A stretch of 64,000 nt of DNA, taken from positions 57,274 through 121,273 of the forward strand of contig NW_005178427.1 of NCBI RefSeq assembly GCF_000341285.1, in the 5' to 3' direction. The stretch comes from Galdieria sulphuraria (taxonomy: Eukaryota; Rhodophyta; Bangiophyceae; Galdieriales; Galdieriaceae). The notes beneath the pieces were generated by a model, which did no database searches, had not been told where the DNA came from, and saw only the letters and a program-made list of their open reading frames with translations. The first letter of the stretch is position 1. Each line of letters opens with the position of its first letter. The position numbers and the translations under genes were made by a program. Below, piece by piece: positions 54,241-63,735 of this stretch.

Positions 54241-55872
54241 ATGAAGAAGGAATCATCAACGGTGTCGTCAATGCCTTATCAAATATCGAGCAAGGCACGA
54301 AAAAGAGAAAATGCTCGAGATGATACAAGTTGGAGTGAATCTACGGACAGTCAGGATGATGAGGAAACTTCGGACGCTAGTGAAGATGACTATGCCAAGA
54401 GACTTACAAAGAAACTAGACTCGCAGATTGCACGAACCTATCAACTGTTGAAAACAAAAGACCCCTCTATTTATGATCAACAAACTCAATTCTATAGTGA
54501 GGAAGAGGAAGACTCGGATTCATCGATGGAACCCTTGAGTTACGACGACGACAACAAGCCCGTTGCGTTAACTTATGAAAAGAAGATTGATGTGGATAGT
54601 ATGAAAGATGCGTCTAATAAGGCTCATTCTAGAGTAACTTTGAACAAACCAAGTAATAATATTTCTCTTTACGACCCCGAACAAGTGAGACTGAAACAAG
54701 AAATATCGAATATTGCGGACTCGCTACCACAAGGCACTACCGATGAGTTTCTCACAAGAAAGGAATCTAGTCAGGATAAAGACACTTTGGAAGAAGAGCA
54801 TTGGATGCGTACTATTCAGGAAGCTGAAAGGAATCAAACTGCGGAAGAATATTTGTTACACTCCTATTTGGAAAAGGAGAAGCCTGACGAAGCGGAGCGA
54901 TTCTTGAGAGACTATATTTTGAACGATGGTTGGATAAAAAATATACACGAAGCTCCAACATCAAATAGTGTCATTCATAATATAGAAATAGATGAACAAG
55001 ATGCAGAATTTGTTGAGAAACAAGAAGACTTTGAAGCCGCCTATAATTTTCGATTCGAAGAACCGAATTCCACCGAAATAGTTTCATATGGTAGGAATAT
55101 ATCTTCTTCTTCTCGACCCAAGGAAAACAAGAGAAAGAAAAAGAGAGATCGAAGAGAAATGAGAAAGAAAGAGAAAAAGCAGAACAAATGGAAGGAATGG
55201 GATCCGCTGAAGAAAGAGAAGAGGGAAAAGATACTTTGCAGAATAAAGCAAGTATTGGAGGTTTGTGAGAAACAAGGGGTCTCTTATTTCTCATGGATAG
55301 AACAAGATGACGACTTGGATATCAACCAACATAAACAAAAAGTCAAGGCCATATTGGATGAACAAGATGAATCTTGGTTGAAAACGTACTTGGAATCAGA
55401 ATCTAGTGCACCAAGAAAGACTAGCGAAGGCTTAGAAGGCTATCGTGAAAAAATATTGGAAATTGATCGACTGATTGATGAGTATTTTGAACTCGAGTTG
55501 GAAGATGTTGTTGATGATGCACCGATTCGGTTTCGATATCGTCCAGTGGAACCGGAAACTTTTGGACTTGAAACAACAGATATTCTTCAGATGGACGAAA
55601 CCGAGTTGAATAGACTGGTTCCTCTGAATTATGTCACTTCGTATGTTCAACCAAAAGGTCTTTCCCGTATTCGAAAAAGAGTAAAGTGGATCAAGAAACA
55701 CAATTCACTTTTATCCAACAACAATAAGACCACAGATAGGAAGAAGAGAAGGATAAAGAATGATGAGTCAAGTTCTCGAGGTCATACTTCCAACGAGACT
55801 AAAGAGAGTTACAAGGGACTGCAACTTTCTATAGAGAGAATGAAAGCATATGGCTTGAGATCTGTAGAATGA
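54241..55872 (+). CDS. KRI1: KRI1, nucleolar rRNA-processing factor
   Basis: Needed for early 18S rRNA processing together with KRR1. A single exon of 543 aa from ATG 54241. Acidic Ser/Asp/Glu-rich N-terminus; the central Kri1 motif FLRDYILNDGWI; EKQEDFEAAYNFRFEEP; a basic cluster KENKRKKKRDRREMRKKEKK; and the C-terminal Kri1_C region DVVDDAPIRFRYRPVEPETF, GLETTDILQMDETELNRLV. All family blocks are present in the right order. Intronless. Starts divergently from the doublecortin-like gene. Confidence 0.95.
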   Translation: MKKESSTVSSMPYQISSKARKRENARDDTSWSESTDSQDDEETSDASEDDYAKRLTKKLDSQIARTYQLLKTKDPSIYDQQTQFYSEEEEDSDSSMEPLSYDDDNKPVALTYEKKIDVDSMKDASNKAHSRVTLNKPSNNISLYDPEQVRLKQEISNIADSLPQGTTDEFLTRKESSQDKDTLEEEHWMRTIQEAERNQTAEEYLLHSYLEKEKPDEAERFLRDYILNDGWIKNIHEAPTSNSVIHNIEIDEQDAEFVEKQEDFEAAYNFRFEEPNSTEIVSYGRNISSSSRPKENKRKKKRDRREMRKKEKKQNKWKEWDPLKKEKREKILCRIKQVLEVCEKQGVSYFSWIEQDDDLDINQHKQKVKAILDEQDESWLKTYLESESSAPRKTSEGLEGYREKILEIDRLIDEYFELELEDVVDDAPIRFRYRPVEPETFGLETTDILQMDETELNRLVPLNYVTSYVQPKGLSRIRKRVKWIKKHNSLLSNNNKTTDRKKRRIKNDESSSRGHTSNETKESYKGLQLSIERMKAYGLRSVE

Positions 55873-56057
55873 TATGGTTGTGAAGCCTTATAGAGACTTG
55901 TGGATATGACCTTGGAATATCCTCAGCAGCTTAATATAGATATGGCACTGGAATTTCTATGAAAATATAAATAAACACAAGATAGTCTTCTGCCTACCAT
56001 CCACCACTCAATTGGGTTAAGGAAGAAGTGGATACATTTCAATCTGAAATTGGGTTT

Positions 56058-57737
56058 ATGGCGAAGAGGAGCCAAAGTTGTCAAGGTCCGAGTGATCACA
56101 AAGAAGGAAGAGTCATGGCTTTGCTTGGTTACTGTCAAAATCTCTTCATAAAAGAACTTCACAACAACTGTCGAAATAGTCAAGTTGATATTTGTAGTAT
56201 ATCAAGGAGGCAGTATCTGGGAAACTCGACAATATCTTACAAAAAGCCCCTCTTTTATAGAAAAATGGTTTTACACTATTCTACAGTTAAATGTACTTTA
56301 TCTTCAATGGATACTTCCGGAGCAAAGGAAATTTCAACTACAATATCTGAAAATGGCGCTGTTTATCCGCCATCACCTGCTAAAGGAGAAGGAAGAGGAG
56401 ATGCAGCGCTGGAGAACGATGAAACCAATTCATCGAACAAGTCTAACACGGTATCGAGTGGGAACCAAGAAAACGGCCATCTTACAGTTTCACAAGTTAC
56501 AAAGGACAGTTTAGAGAAGAAGAAGGACGATGAGGAAGCACCTTTACAAAAATTCTTGGCATCATCTCCTGCACTCAATTTCGTACTAAGGCTTACAGCT
56601 CAGGAACAACAAATATATAGAGATATGCAGCTTGTTACAGATGCTGAAAGCATTCGACAACGTGGAAAGGAGTTTGTTGCCAAAGGACAGACTCATTTGG
56701 CTATTTATTTGTTTCGACTAGCCATCGTAAAAGAACCATCTTTTGGGAAGGCTTGGCAAGACCTCTCCAAAGTGGTTTTAAGAAAATTTGGTATCTTTAA
56801 AGCGAAAGAAATATTACTGGAAGCTGTGAAAGTGAATCCTAATAACCAATTCTTGTGGAAATCCTTGGGATTGTTCGAACAGAGAACTGGTAATATTGAA
56901 GGTGCTCGAAATGCTTTTCGAACGGGAATTGAAAAGGATCCTTTGCATCTTCCTCTATACTCTGCATGGGCACGAATGGAATTTTATTTAAATAACTATG
57001 AAGAATCTCGGAAAATATTTCAATCTGGAGTGGAAAAGGATCCCAGCAATTCTCGATTTTATCTTACTTGGGCACAGATAGAGTTACGTGCTAAGAATTA
57101 TCCAGAAGCTGCTCGTCTTGTCTCTCTTGTGGAACCATTGGAACCCACCAATGTCTATCTTTGGCAAACTTATGCTCAGATAGAAAATGCTCAAGGTCAT
57201 CTGGAACAAGCCTATAACTATTACTTGAAGGCTCTTGACTTGGATCCCAACAATGTAGTTGTTTTAGAATGCCTTGCAAAATTGGAAGCCAAAAAAGGTA
57301 ATGTTGAAGAATCGAGAAGCATTTTTAGAAAAGCCATTCAGTTGGACGAGAAGGATGCCCGAATATACGCATGTTGGGCTAGTGTAGAACTGGATTGGAA
57401 CAACACAGATAAAGCTGTTGAACTTTTGCAACAGGCTCTGAAGATCAATAATCTAGATTCCTATCTATGGTTACAGTATGCAGTCATTGAGCACAGACGT
57501 GGAAATGTTCCAAGGGCACGAGCTCTTTTCAAACGAGGTGCGGATATCAATCCTTTTGATTGGTTTCTCTGGGAAGAATGGAGTCACATGGAAGCCAAAG
57601 AAGGAAATCAAAAGGAAGCAGAACATCTTTCCAAGAAGAGCGTCAAAGCAAGGTTGCGAAGTATTGGAAATAATCTATCAAGATATGAGCGCGAATCCAC
57701 TTATGGAAACTCCTTTCAAGCAAGCTATGTGTCATAA
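56058..57737 (+). CDS. HCF107: HAT/TPR-repeat plastid RNA-binding protein (HCF107/MBB1-like)
   Basis: A single exon of 559 aa from ATG 56058; the exact start is uncertain because several Met follow. A ~90-residue basic, Ser/Tyr-rich leader is followed by an acidic linker, then ~11 half-a-TPR (HAT) repeats of 34-35 residues with the W..A..E pattern (for example AWARMEFYLNNYEESRKIFQ, TWAQIELRAKNYPEAARLV, CWASVELDWNNTDKAVELLQ). This matches HCF107/MBB1, which binds the 5' end of psbH and other plastid transcripts, protecting them and aiding translation. Transcript target here is inference. With HCF136 it links the locus to photosystem II. Confidence 0.85.
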   Translation: MAKRSQSCQGPSDHKEGRVMALLGYCQNLFIKELHNNCRNSQVDICSISRRQYLGNSTISYKKPLFYRKMVLHYSTVKCTLSSMDTSGAKEISTTISENGAVYPPSPAKGEGRGDAALENDETNSSNKSNTVSSGNQENGHLTVSQVTKDSLEKKKDDEEAPLQKFLASSPALNFVLRLTAQEQQIYRDMQLVTDAESIRQRGKEFVAKGQTHLAIYLFRLAIVKEPSFGKAWQDLSKVVLRKFGIFKAKEILLEAVKVNPNNQFLWKSLGLFEQRTGNIEGARNAFRTGIEKDPLHLPLYSAWARMEFYLNNYEESRKIFQSGVEKDPSNSRFYLTWAQIELRAKNYPEAARLVSLVEPLEPTNVYLWQTYAQIENAQGHLEQAYNYYLKALDLDPNNVVVLECLAKLEAKKGNVEESRSIFRKAIQLDEKDARIYACWASVELDWNNTDKAVELLQQALKINNLDSYLWLQYAVIEHRRGNVPRARALFKRGADINPFDWFLWEEWSHMEAKEGNQKEAEHLSKKSVKARLRSIGNNLSRYERESTYGNSFQASYVS

Positions 57738-57929
57738 GGAAATTCACAATATCCATAGTAAAGCAGTACATGAAGACCTTTTGAATAGTTTCCAAGGTTG
57801 ATAAAGTTGAAAGTAGGATGAGAAACACATCTTCATTACTTTTTTCAAAATAAAATGTAATTTGCTTATGACTGGAGAGGAGAGTAATCCATTTTCAAGT
57901 GAAGTTTGTAGTTGGGCCTAGTAGCAGTG

Positions 57930-59719
57930 ATGATCAACTTGACAATATTGGACCAACTTGTATGTGAACACTACTTATTAGAAAGGAAAAAGGATGACAT
58001 AGAAACAGAGAGTGAATTGTATTTTAGAGAGTTTGTAGAAAGTATAGACAGTTTGCATAGCAAAATGGCTGCACGTCTTGCTCTAGAAGAGATAATAGAT
58101 AGTGTCGCCAAAGCAACTACAACCAAAGTAGTACAACTACTTCGTGAATGGCAACCCAAGCTTTTAGAAGATACTAGGCTCCACTTCCAGTTCTTAATCA
58201 TGCAACTTGCAGATAAAATTGAACAACATGAAGAAGAAGCGGCGTTGGAGTTTTGTAGGAAGGAATTGGCTCCAAAGGCACTGAATGCATACTTGGAAGC
58301 TTACGATGACTTTAAAAGAGCGTTGAAATTCTTTTTGAAGCCTGAGAGAATACCTTATGAAAGGCAGATACTGGCAGGTAAGTCCAAGCTTTTTCGTTGG
58401 CAATTCTGACACTCATACACATTTGTAGATAAATTGTTTGCAACCTTTCAGGCACTCAGTGGTACTACAGACTCTTGTTTCTACACTTGTTTGAAATACT
58501 TGATCAATATTGTTTGTGCAGAAGTGGGGACATCAAAGACAGAGTATGTATTGTTGTTTCCACAAACTATACTTTGCTGATTGGGTTACTTCTTTGTTGC
58601 AGGCTTAACGAGGAAGCTTATCAAGCCATGGCTTTGATAATACCCAACTTAGCGGAGCGGCCACTACCTATTGAAGGTTATCGAGAATTTCCAGAGTCCG
58701 ATATTCAAACTTTGAAAGATGCCTTGAGGAACCGAATAACTCGAGACGATGCAGTTCTAGCCCTAAAATATGCCAATGGCGACGTAAAGAGAGCTTTGAA
58801 GAACGAGTTGAGTTTGATTCACTTTGACGATGATTTAGTATCTTCCTTGGTTGAAGACTATATTGAGTTGAGAGGGTTGAGAAGAAACATAGATGGCTCA
58901 AAGTTTAGCCATCTCCTAGTCGAAGACAAGATTGAGGATTCGCTTTCTTGGCAAGTTGTTATACAGATGATTCGGTATTGTGCTGAACGTCGAGATGTTT
59001 TTACCATTCTCAAGTTGTTACGGCAACTATACCCACAAGTGCTCGAAAAGTATCCAAAGCTTCAATTTCGTTTATTACAGTATTGTCTTTATCACCTATT
59101 GGAAGAAAGAAGATGGACTTGTGGATTGCAAATATTAAGAGAAGATATGAGTAAAATGACGGAGAGATTTCCTCAGCTGTATCCGTGGTTGAAGGAGAGT
59201 GCTTTTATTTTATTTCTTTATGATTTGGAAGGATATCAATTTCTTGAAAGGAAAAGACTTTGGAAGCGCTATTTTGAGGAGCATATCAATCTACCAGCAA
59301 TAGCAAGTTCCTTATGTACCATTGTGATGGAGGCCAATTCCATTTATGAACCTCAGTTGGCTAAGAATTTACGTTTTTATTTGTTCATTCATAAAGAGTG
59401 GTGTGCAAAGAATCATTTGGATGATCCTTTTGCAGAATCCTTATGCATCGATGCTTTAACACAGGTGGATAGTCTGTTGGAGCAAACAATTAATGATCAA
59501 GACTATATTTTTAACATAGATTTAAGTACCGCAATGAAGAAAGATAACTGTGTGGAAGATACTACAAATAGTCAACAGTCCACAGAAGAACAAGTGATAT
59601 TGACTTTGATGGAATTTCTTGCTATTTCACGTGCTGAGGCAATTGCCTTGTTTAATCAGTATACTGGTCCGTCAAAGGATCCTGCTTATATTCTAAATAC
59701 ATTGTTATCAGAAATGTAA
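57930..59719 (+). CDS. CTLH/CRA- and UBA-like helical protein, unrecognised
   Basis: Exons 57930-58377, 58429-58543, 58603-59719; 559 aa. All-helical. Residues ~95-135 (AALEFCRKELAPKALNAYLE, AYDDFKRALKFFL) recall CRA/CTLH modules. A UBA-like stretch (ITRDDAVLALKYANGDVKRA) follows at about 230, another CTLH-like block lies at 300-345 (VVIQMIRYCAERRDVFTILK, LLQYCLYHLLEERR), and the extreme C-terminus has a second UBA-like helix set (LMEFLAISRAEAIALFNQYT). The pairing suggests a ubiquitin-linked scaffold, but I recognise no family and do not link it to RMD5 beyond shared helix type. Start ATG 57930. Confidence 0.6.
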
Positions 59720-59756
59720 ATAAATGGTCAACTACTATCAAGAAATAGATAATACG

Positions 59757-60433
59757 TTATTCATTGTCATATCTTGAATTTTGAGAAGACACTTTTTTCC
59801 AATCAGTGGATAGCACCTTTCCTTGAGACTCTACAAAGGACTTTACCATAGCTCGACGAGTATCTTCATCAGATTTCTCATAAATATCACGAAAGAAAGC
59901 TAAAAGGTCTTTGCTTTGATCTTGCTCTTCGTCATCGTCCTCTTCAACTGCGAATTGTTTTGGGAACCTCCCTGACTGTAAACTTGCTGTCTCCCTTGAA
60001 CTGTAACTGGACTGAGTATTATCTGAACTCTTCAACGTTGCCCCACTGGTTAATTGTTTCCAAAGTAGACCCTCTTCCTTTTTCTTCATTTTCAACTCAA
60101 CTTTTTGAGGAAAGTAAGTCACCAGCGACTGTTCAGCCACAACAGGGTGGGAAAGTTCCCAAGTTTGTTCATAAATACTCTTGTCTCGAGCACTAAACAA
60201 ATTCACTGTTACCTATCCACCCAGCCACGTGAGAAAAGGCAATCATTGTCTTCAACTCTTACGGTCTGTTGAGTGAAGGTGACGTTTGACTCGTCACGGT
60301 CCACGTCTTTTATATACAAGGTAAGAGATACAAAACTGCCGTTTTGAAACCAGTCCTCCCTGTATATCTTCAAATAAAACCTCTTTCAAGCAAAACGAAA
60401 AAAAGTTTACCTGAAAAGACTCTTTTGACTCAT
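59757..60433 (-). CDS. SGT1: SGT1-like co-chaperone (CS + SGS domains, no TPR)
   Basis: HSP90 co-chaperone acting with SKP1/SCF and kinetochore assembly. Exons 60411-60433, 60263-60359, 59757-60212; 191 aa. The CS domain is REDWFQNGSFVSLTLYIKDV to FPQKVELKMKKKEEGLLWKQ; the SGS domain contains LAFFRDIYEKSDEDTRRAMV and KSFVESQGKVLSTDWKKV. The N-terminal TPR domain of yeast and plant SGT1 is missing: only seven codons precede the CS domain and the upstream neighbour starts 58 bp away, leaving no room. An acidic run VEEDDDEEQ lies between the domains. Confidence 0.92.
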
Positions 60434-60491
60434 TGCTTCAAAACTACCACCCTTGGAAAATCTGTTGCCATAGAGAATTACCAAAGTGATC

Positions 60492-60707
60492 ATGGAAAGT
60501 GAGTCATCTCCTTCATCAAACAAGTTGCTGTTAATGGTGGTTCTTATTTTCGTTTCATTTCTTCCTATAAAGCATAATTTTGATTCTCCATTGAATCCTA
60601 TCGCTTCATTTGCCATTTGTGGTGTCTTTTGCTTCTCTGGTGGGGTCCCAACGTGTTTGGACACAAAGGAATGGCCAAATCCTTTCGTTATGACAAATTT
60701 CTTCTGA
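60492..60707 (+). CDS. Tiny two-helix membrane protein, unrecognised
   Basis: 71 aa in one exon. The sequence is plausible as a real protein: a polar start (MESESSPSSN), a first membrane helix (LLLMVVLIFVSFLPI), a second (ASFAICGVFCFSGGVP), and a defined polar end TCLDTKEWPNPFVMT. It is divergent from SGT1 (58 bp between starts) and 86 bp before the first peroxidase. I cannot name a family; proteins of this size may be chance frames, hence modest confidence. Confidence 0.5.
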   Translation: MESESSPSSNKLLLMVVLIFVSFLPIKHNFDSPLNPIASFAICGVFCFSGGVPTCLDTKEWPNPFVMTNFF

Positions 60708-60793
60708 TTGAAATAAAAGTTGCAAGTCTACAAGTCCTTTACAAATTTCTCTTCAACTGCTATTTTTATTTTGTTAACTTCTCTCTCTTGTCG

Positions 60794-61891
60794 ATGAACA
60801 GGGCAAACAGAATACTTGTCTGTACCGTTCTAGTCATTTTGGCAAAAATATGTATCACCTCAGCTACCTGTTCTGATACGGTCATGTCTCAGATGCAAAA
60901 TATATTTGTCCAAAATTTCACTCAGAATCGTGCACTAGCTCCATTATGTCTTAGAGGTGCTTTTCATGACTGTTGGAATGGCTGCAACGGAGCATTATTG
61001 CTACCAGAAGAAATAAGTAGAAGTGAAAATGTCGGCTTGGAACCCTTGAAAACTTATTTGGATCCATTTCTCAATCAGTTTACTTGTGTCAGTGTGGCTG
61101 ACCTGATCAATTCGTGTGCTGTTACTGCAGTCAAGTTTCTAGGTGGTCCAGATGTCCCAGTTACTTTTGGCAGAGTAGATACTGGAGTTCCTGACCCCAA
61201 TGGACTTCTTCCTGCTGGCACATTGAGCGTACAAGAACTCATTTCTGCTTTTGAACCTATTGGGTTTGACTCGACGGAAATTGTTACTCTTTCTGGTGCT
61301 CATTGTGTGGTATGTATTCAATGTTCAAGTAGGAAGACTACTAACTGCTATCTACTAAGGGTGTATGTGAAGGTCAACCATTTTGTCCTGGACAAAATAC
61401 AACTTTTGGTAATCATTATTACGTCGTAAGAATGTGTTTTAAAAAAGAATCCAGTCATATCTCACTCCTTTTTATTATAGCAACTTCTCAATGGAGAATT
61501 CGAAGGAAAGTTACAAACCGATATGGACTTGCTTCAAGATAGTACCATGAAAAGTGTCGTGCAACAGTACGCAGCAGACCAACAACAGTTCTTTGATGAC
61601 TTTGCGAAGACCCTTGGAAAATACATATCCAGAATTCAATGCAATCAAACGTCAAATGGACCATGTCCTTTGGATAGTAGCAGTACAAGTTCACAACCTT
61701 CAACAAACAACAATAGTCCTCAGCAACCATCAGAATCGGCTCCTACCTCTACTGCTAGCAGCAACCCCGAAGAATTTCCTCCCTTTGGACTACCTAACTT
61801 TGATGGTCCCACTTCCTTATCTTCGCAAGGCCAAAGTAGCAACCCATCATCTGGTGCAAGTTCAGGAAATTTCTTTCCCGTCTTCATTTAA
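60794..61891 (+). CDS. Secreted haem peroxidase, tandem copy 1
   Basis: Exons 60794-61309, 61360-61425, 61481-61891; 330 aa. Signal peptide MNRANRILVCTVLVILAKIC, cleaved near TSA-TC. The plant/fungal/bacterial-type peroxidase core has distal Arg and His in CLRGAFHDCWNGCNGA, proximal His in VTLSGAHCVG, and FGRVD. Many Cys pairs suggest disulfides, as in secreted classes II and III. The C-terminal ~70 residues are Ser/Pro/Asn-rich, likely O-glycosylated or wall-associated. It would reduce H2O2 outside the cell; the donor is unknown. Intron positions are identical to those of copy 2. Confidence 0.93.
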
Positions 61892-62055
61892 GATGCTTTT
61901 CTAGCAGTTTGTCCAAACTTCCAAAGAGATTGTTTCAGGACATGATTATATCCATGTTGTTCTGCATATATTTTCACGAAGTAAAGCTAGCATAACACAA
62001 TGTTATTCTTTCTGTCTCTTTGGTGATCATTCAAGTTGAATGGATTCTTTCAGAG

Positions 62056-62097
62056 TAGAATGATGTAAGTACGCACTTCAAATTCTACATCATTCTA
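62056..62097. repeat. Perfect 12-bp inverted repeat (hairpin)
   Basis: TAGAATGATGTA at 62056-62067 is followed 18 bases later by its exact reverse complement at 62086-62097. It lies 165 bp after the first peroxidase stop, in a 515-bp gap (61892-62406) that holds no gene. A transcript would form a 12-bp stem with an 18-base loop. No T run follows, so a Pol III or bacterial-type terminator is unlikely. Confidence 0.85.
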
Positions 62098-62406
62098 TAG
62101 TTTGAGGTTTTTAATCATGTATTATTTATCATCCAAATATCAGCGCAACCTCTACCACTTGTTGATAGTGTTCTGTTCGTCTCACCCAATGGCTTTGTGT
62201 AAACACATTCCACTGAAATCCTTCCAATGGACAAAAGTGGATTCATCTTATTATCAACGTGGCAGCATGAGAGGGTGGACACGATGAAGAAAAATTGCTC
62301 GACCCAAAAATAGCATTCTTGTCCACTCGGCGATCCACAAAATTACACGTTTTTTTAAGGATTGAAGACGTTCGTCTGGAGTCTTCTTTCATTTTTGGAT
62401 TGGAAA

Positions 62407-63551
62407 ATGAAGTACATCGTTGACAAGAGAAGAGTTGTCTTTGTACTCTTTGTACTTTGCGCAAGTCTTGCAGCGGTGGCTAGAGCCCAATGTTCCTCAG
62501 AAACTATAAGTCAAATGCAAAGTATATTTGTACAAAACTTTTCTCAAAATCAGGCTCTAGCTCCTATGTGCCTACACGCCGCTTTCCATGACTGCTGGAA
62601 CGGCTGTAACGGTGCTTTATTTATGCCTGAAGAGATAGATAGGCCTGAGAACGCCGGGTTACCTCCTCTGAAACCGTACCTGATGCCGTTTACTTCTCAG
62701 TTTCCTTGTATCAGTATTGCAGATTTGATAAACTCTTGTGCTGTAACAGCTTTGAAGTTTCTCAATGGACCCGATGTACCGGTGTACTATGGACGACTAG
62801 ACAGAAATGTCCCCGATCCAACTGGTCTTATTCCTGAACCAACTATGAGTTTATCTGCTCTTATTAATGCTTTTAGCGCCATTGGATTTAGTAAAGAAGA
62901 CGTGGTCACTTTATCTGGAGCTCACAGCGTGGTAAGTGGATGAATCAAAAATTCAGATGCGAGTCCTTATATTAAGAAAGGGAGTGTGTCACGGTATTCC
63001 GATGTGTCCTGGTCACAATACCTCATTTGGTAACCACTATTACCAGGTTAGTGAATGTGCATTGATTTCTTTATCCGCTCTGTTCTGAGTAGTTGAAATA
63101 GGAACTGATTGAAGGAGATTTATCCGGCAAGCTACCCACAGATGTGGAGTTGTTGGAGGATAATACTATGAGGAGCTTAGTACAGCAATATGCCAACGAC
63201 AATTCTCAGTTTTTCTCGGACTTTTCTCGTGTCTTTGGCAAATATATTTCTAGGATACATTGCAATCAAACCTCTACAGGTCCTTGTCCTTTGGATGATA
63301 TCGGCAATAGCACAACTAGCACTTCTACTAGCAGCGTTACCAGTAGTGTTATTCCAGTAGTTGCTTCTCCTAGCAGTTCATTTCCATCATCATCTAGCCC
63401 AATTATTATAGGATCCCCAATCGTTATTAGTTCTTCTTCTAGTAGTAGCAGTAGTACATCCTCAAGTGAGTCGTTCCCTCCAGTTCCCCCTATTTCTGGA
63501 CCTTTTTCCAATCCACCGTCTAATCCAGGTGGATCCGTTCTTTCTGTGTAA
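62407..63551 (+). CDS. Secreted haem peroxidase, tandem copy 2 (distal Arg replaced)
   Basis: Exons 62407-62931, 62981-63046, 63102-63551; 346 aa. Start MKYIVDKRR at ATG 62407, followed by a signal peptide (VVFVLFVLCASLAAVARA, cleavage before QC). It is close to copy 1 throughout: QMQSIFVQNF, FHDCWNGCNGA, proximal His in TLSGAHSVG, GNHYYQ. The distal motif reads CLHAAFHDC, so the catalytic Arg (R38 in horseradish numbering) is His, while the distal and proximal His remain. The tail is an extreme Ser/Thr run, again implying a glycosylated or wall-bound region. Middle exons of both copies are 66 nt. Confidence 0.92.
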
Positions 63552-63735
63552 AAGAGAACATATTAAACAGAGCTTCCTGTGAAAGAGATGGTCCAAAGTG
63601 ACCCATTATCATTGTCATAAAAACAAAACATGTTATGATAATCCATTGAAAATATCTTTCTAGTAATGAATATGCAGCGAAATGAACTCTCTAGTAGACA
63701 ATAGTATTTTTTCTCTTCGCGTTTTCTTTCTCTGA

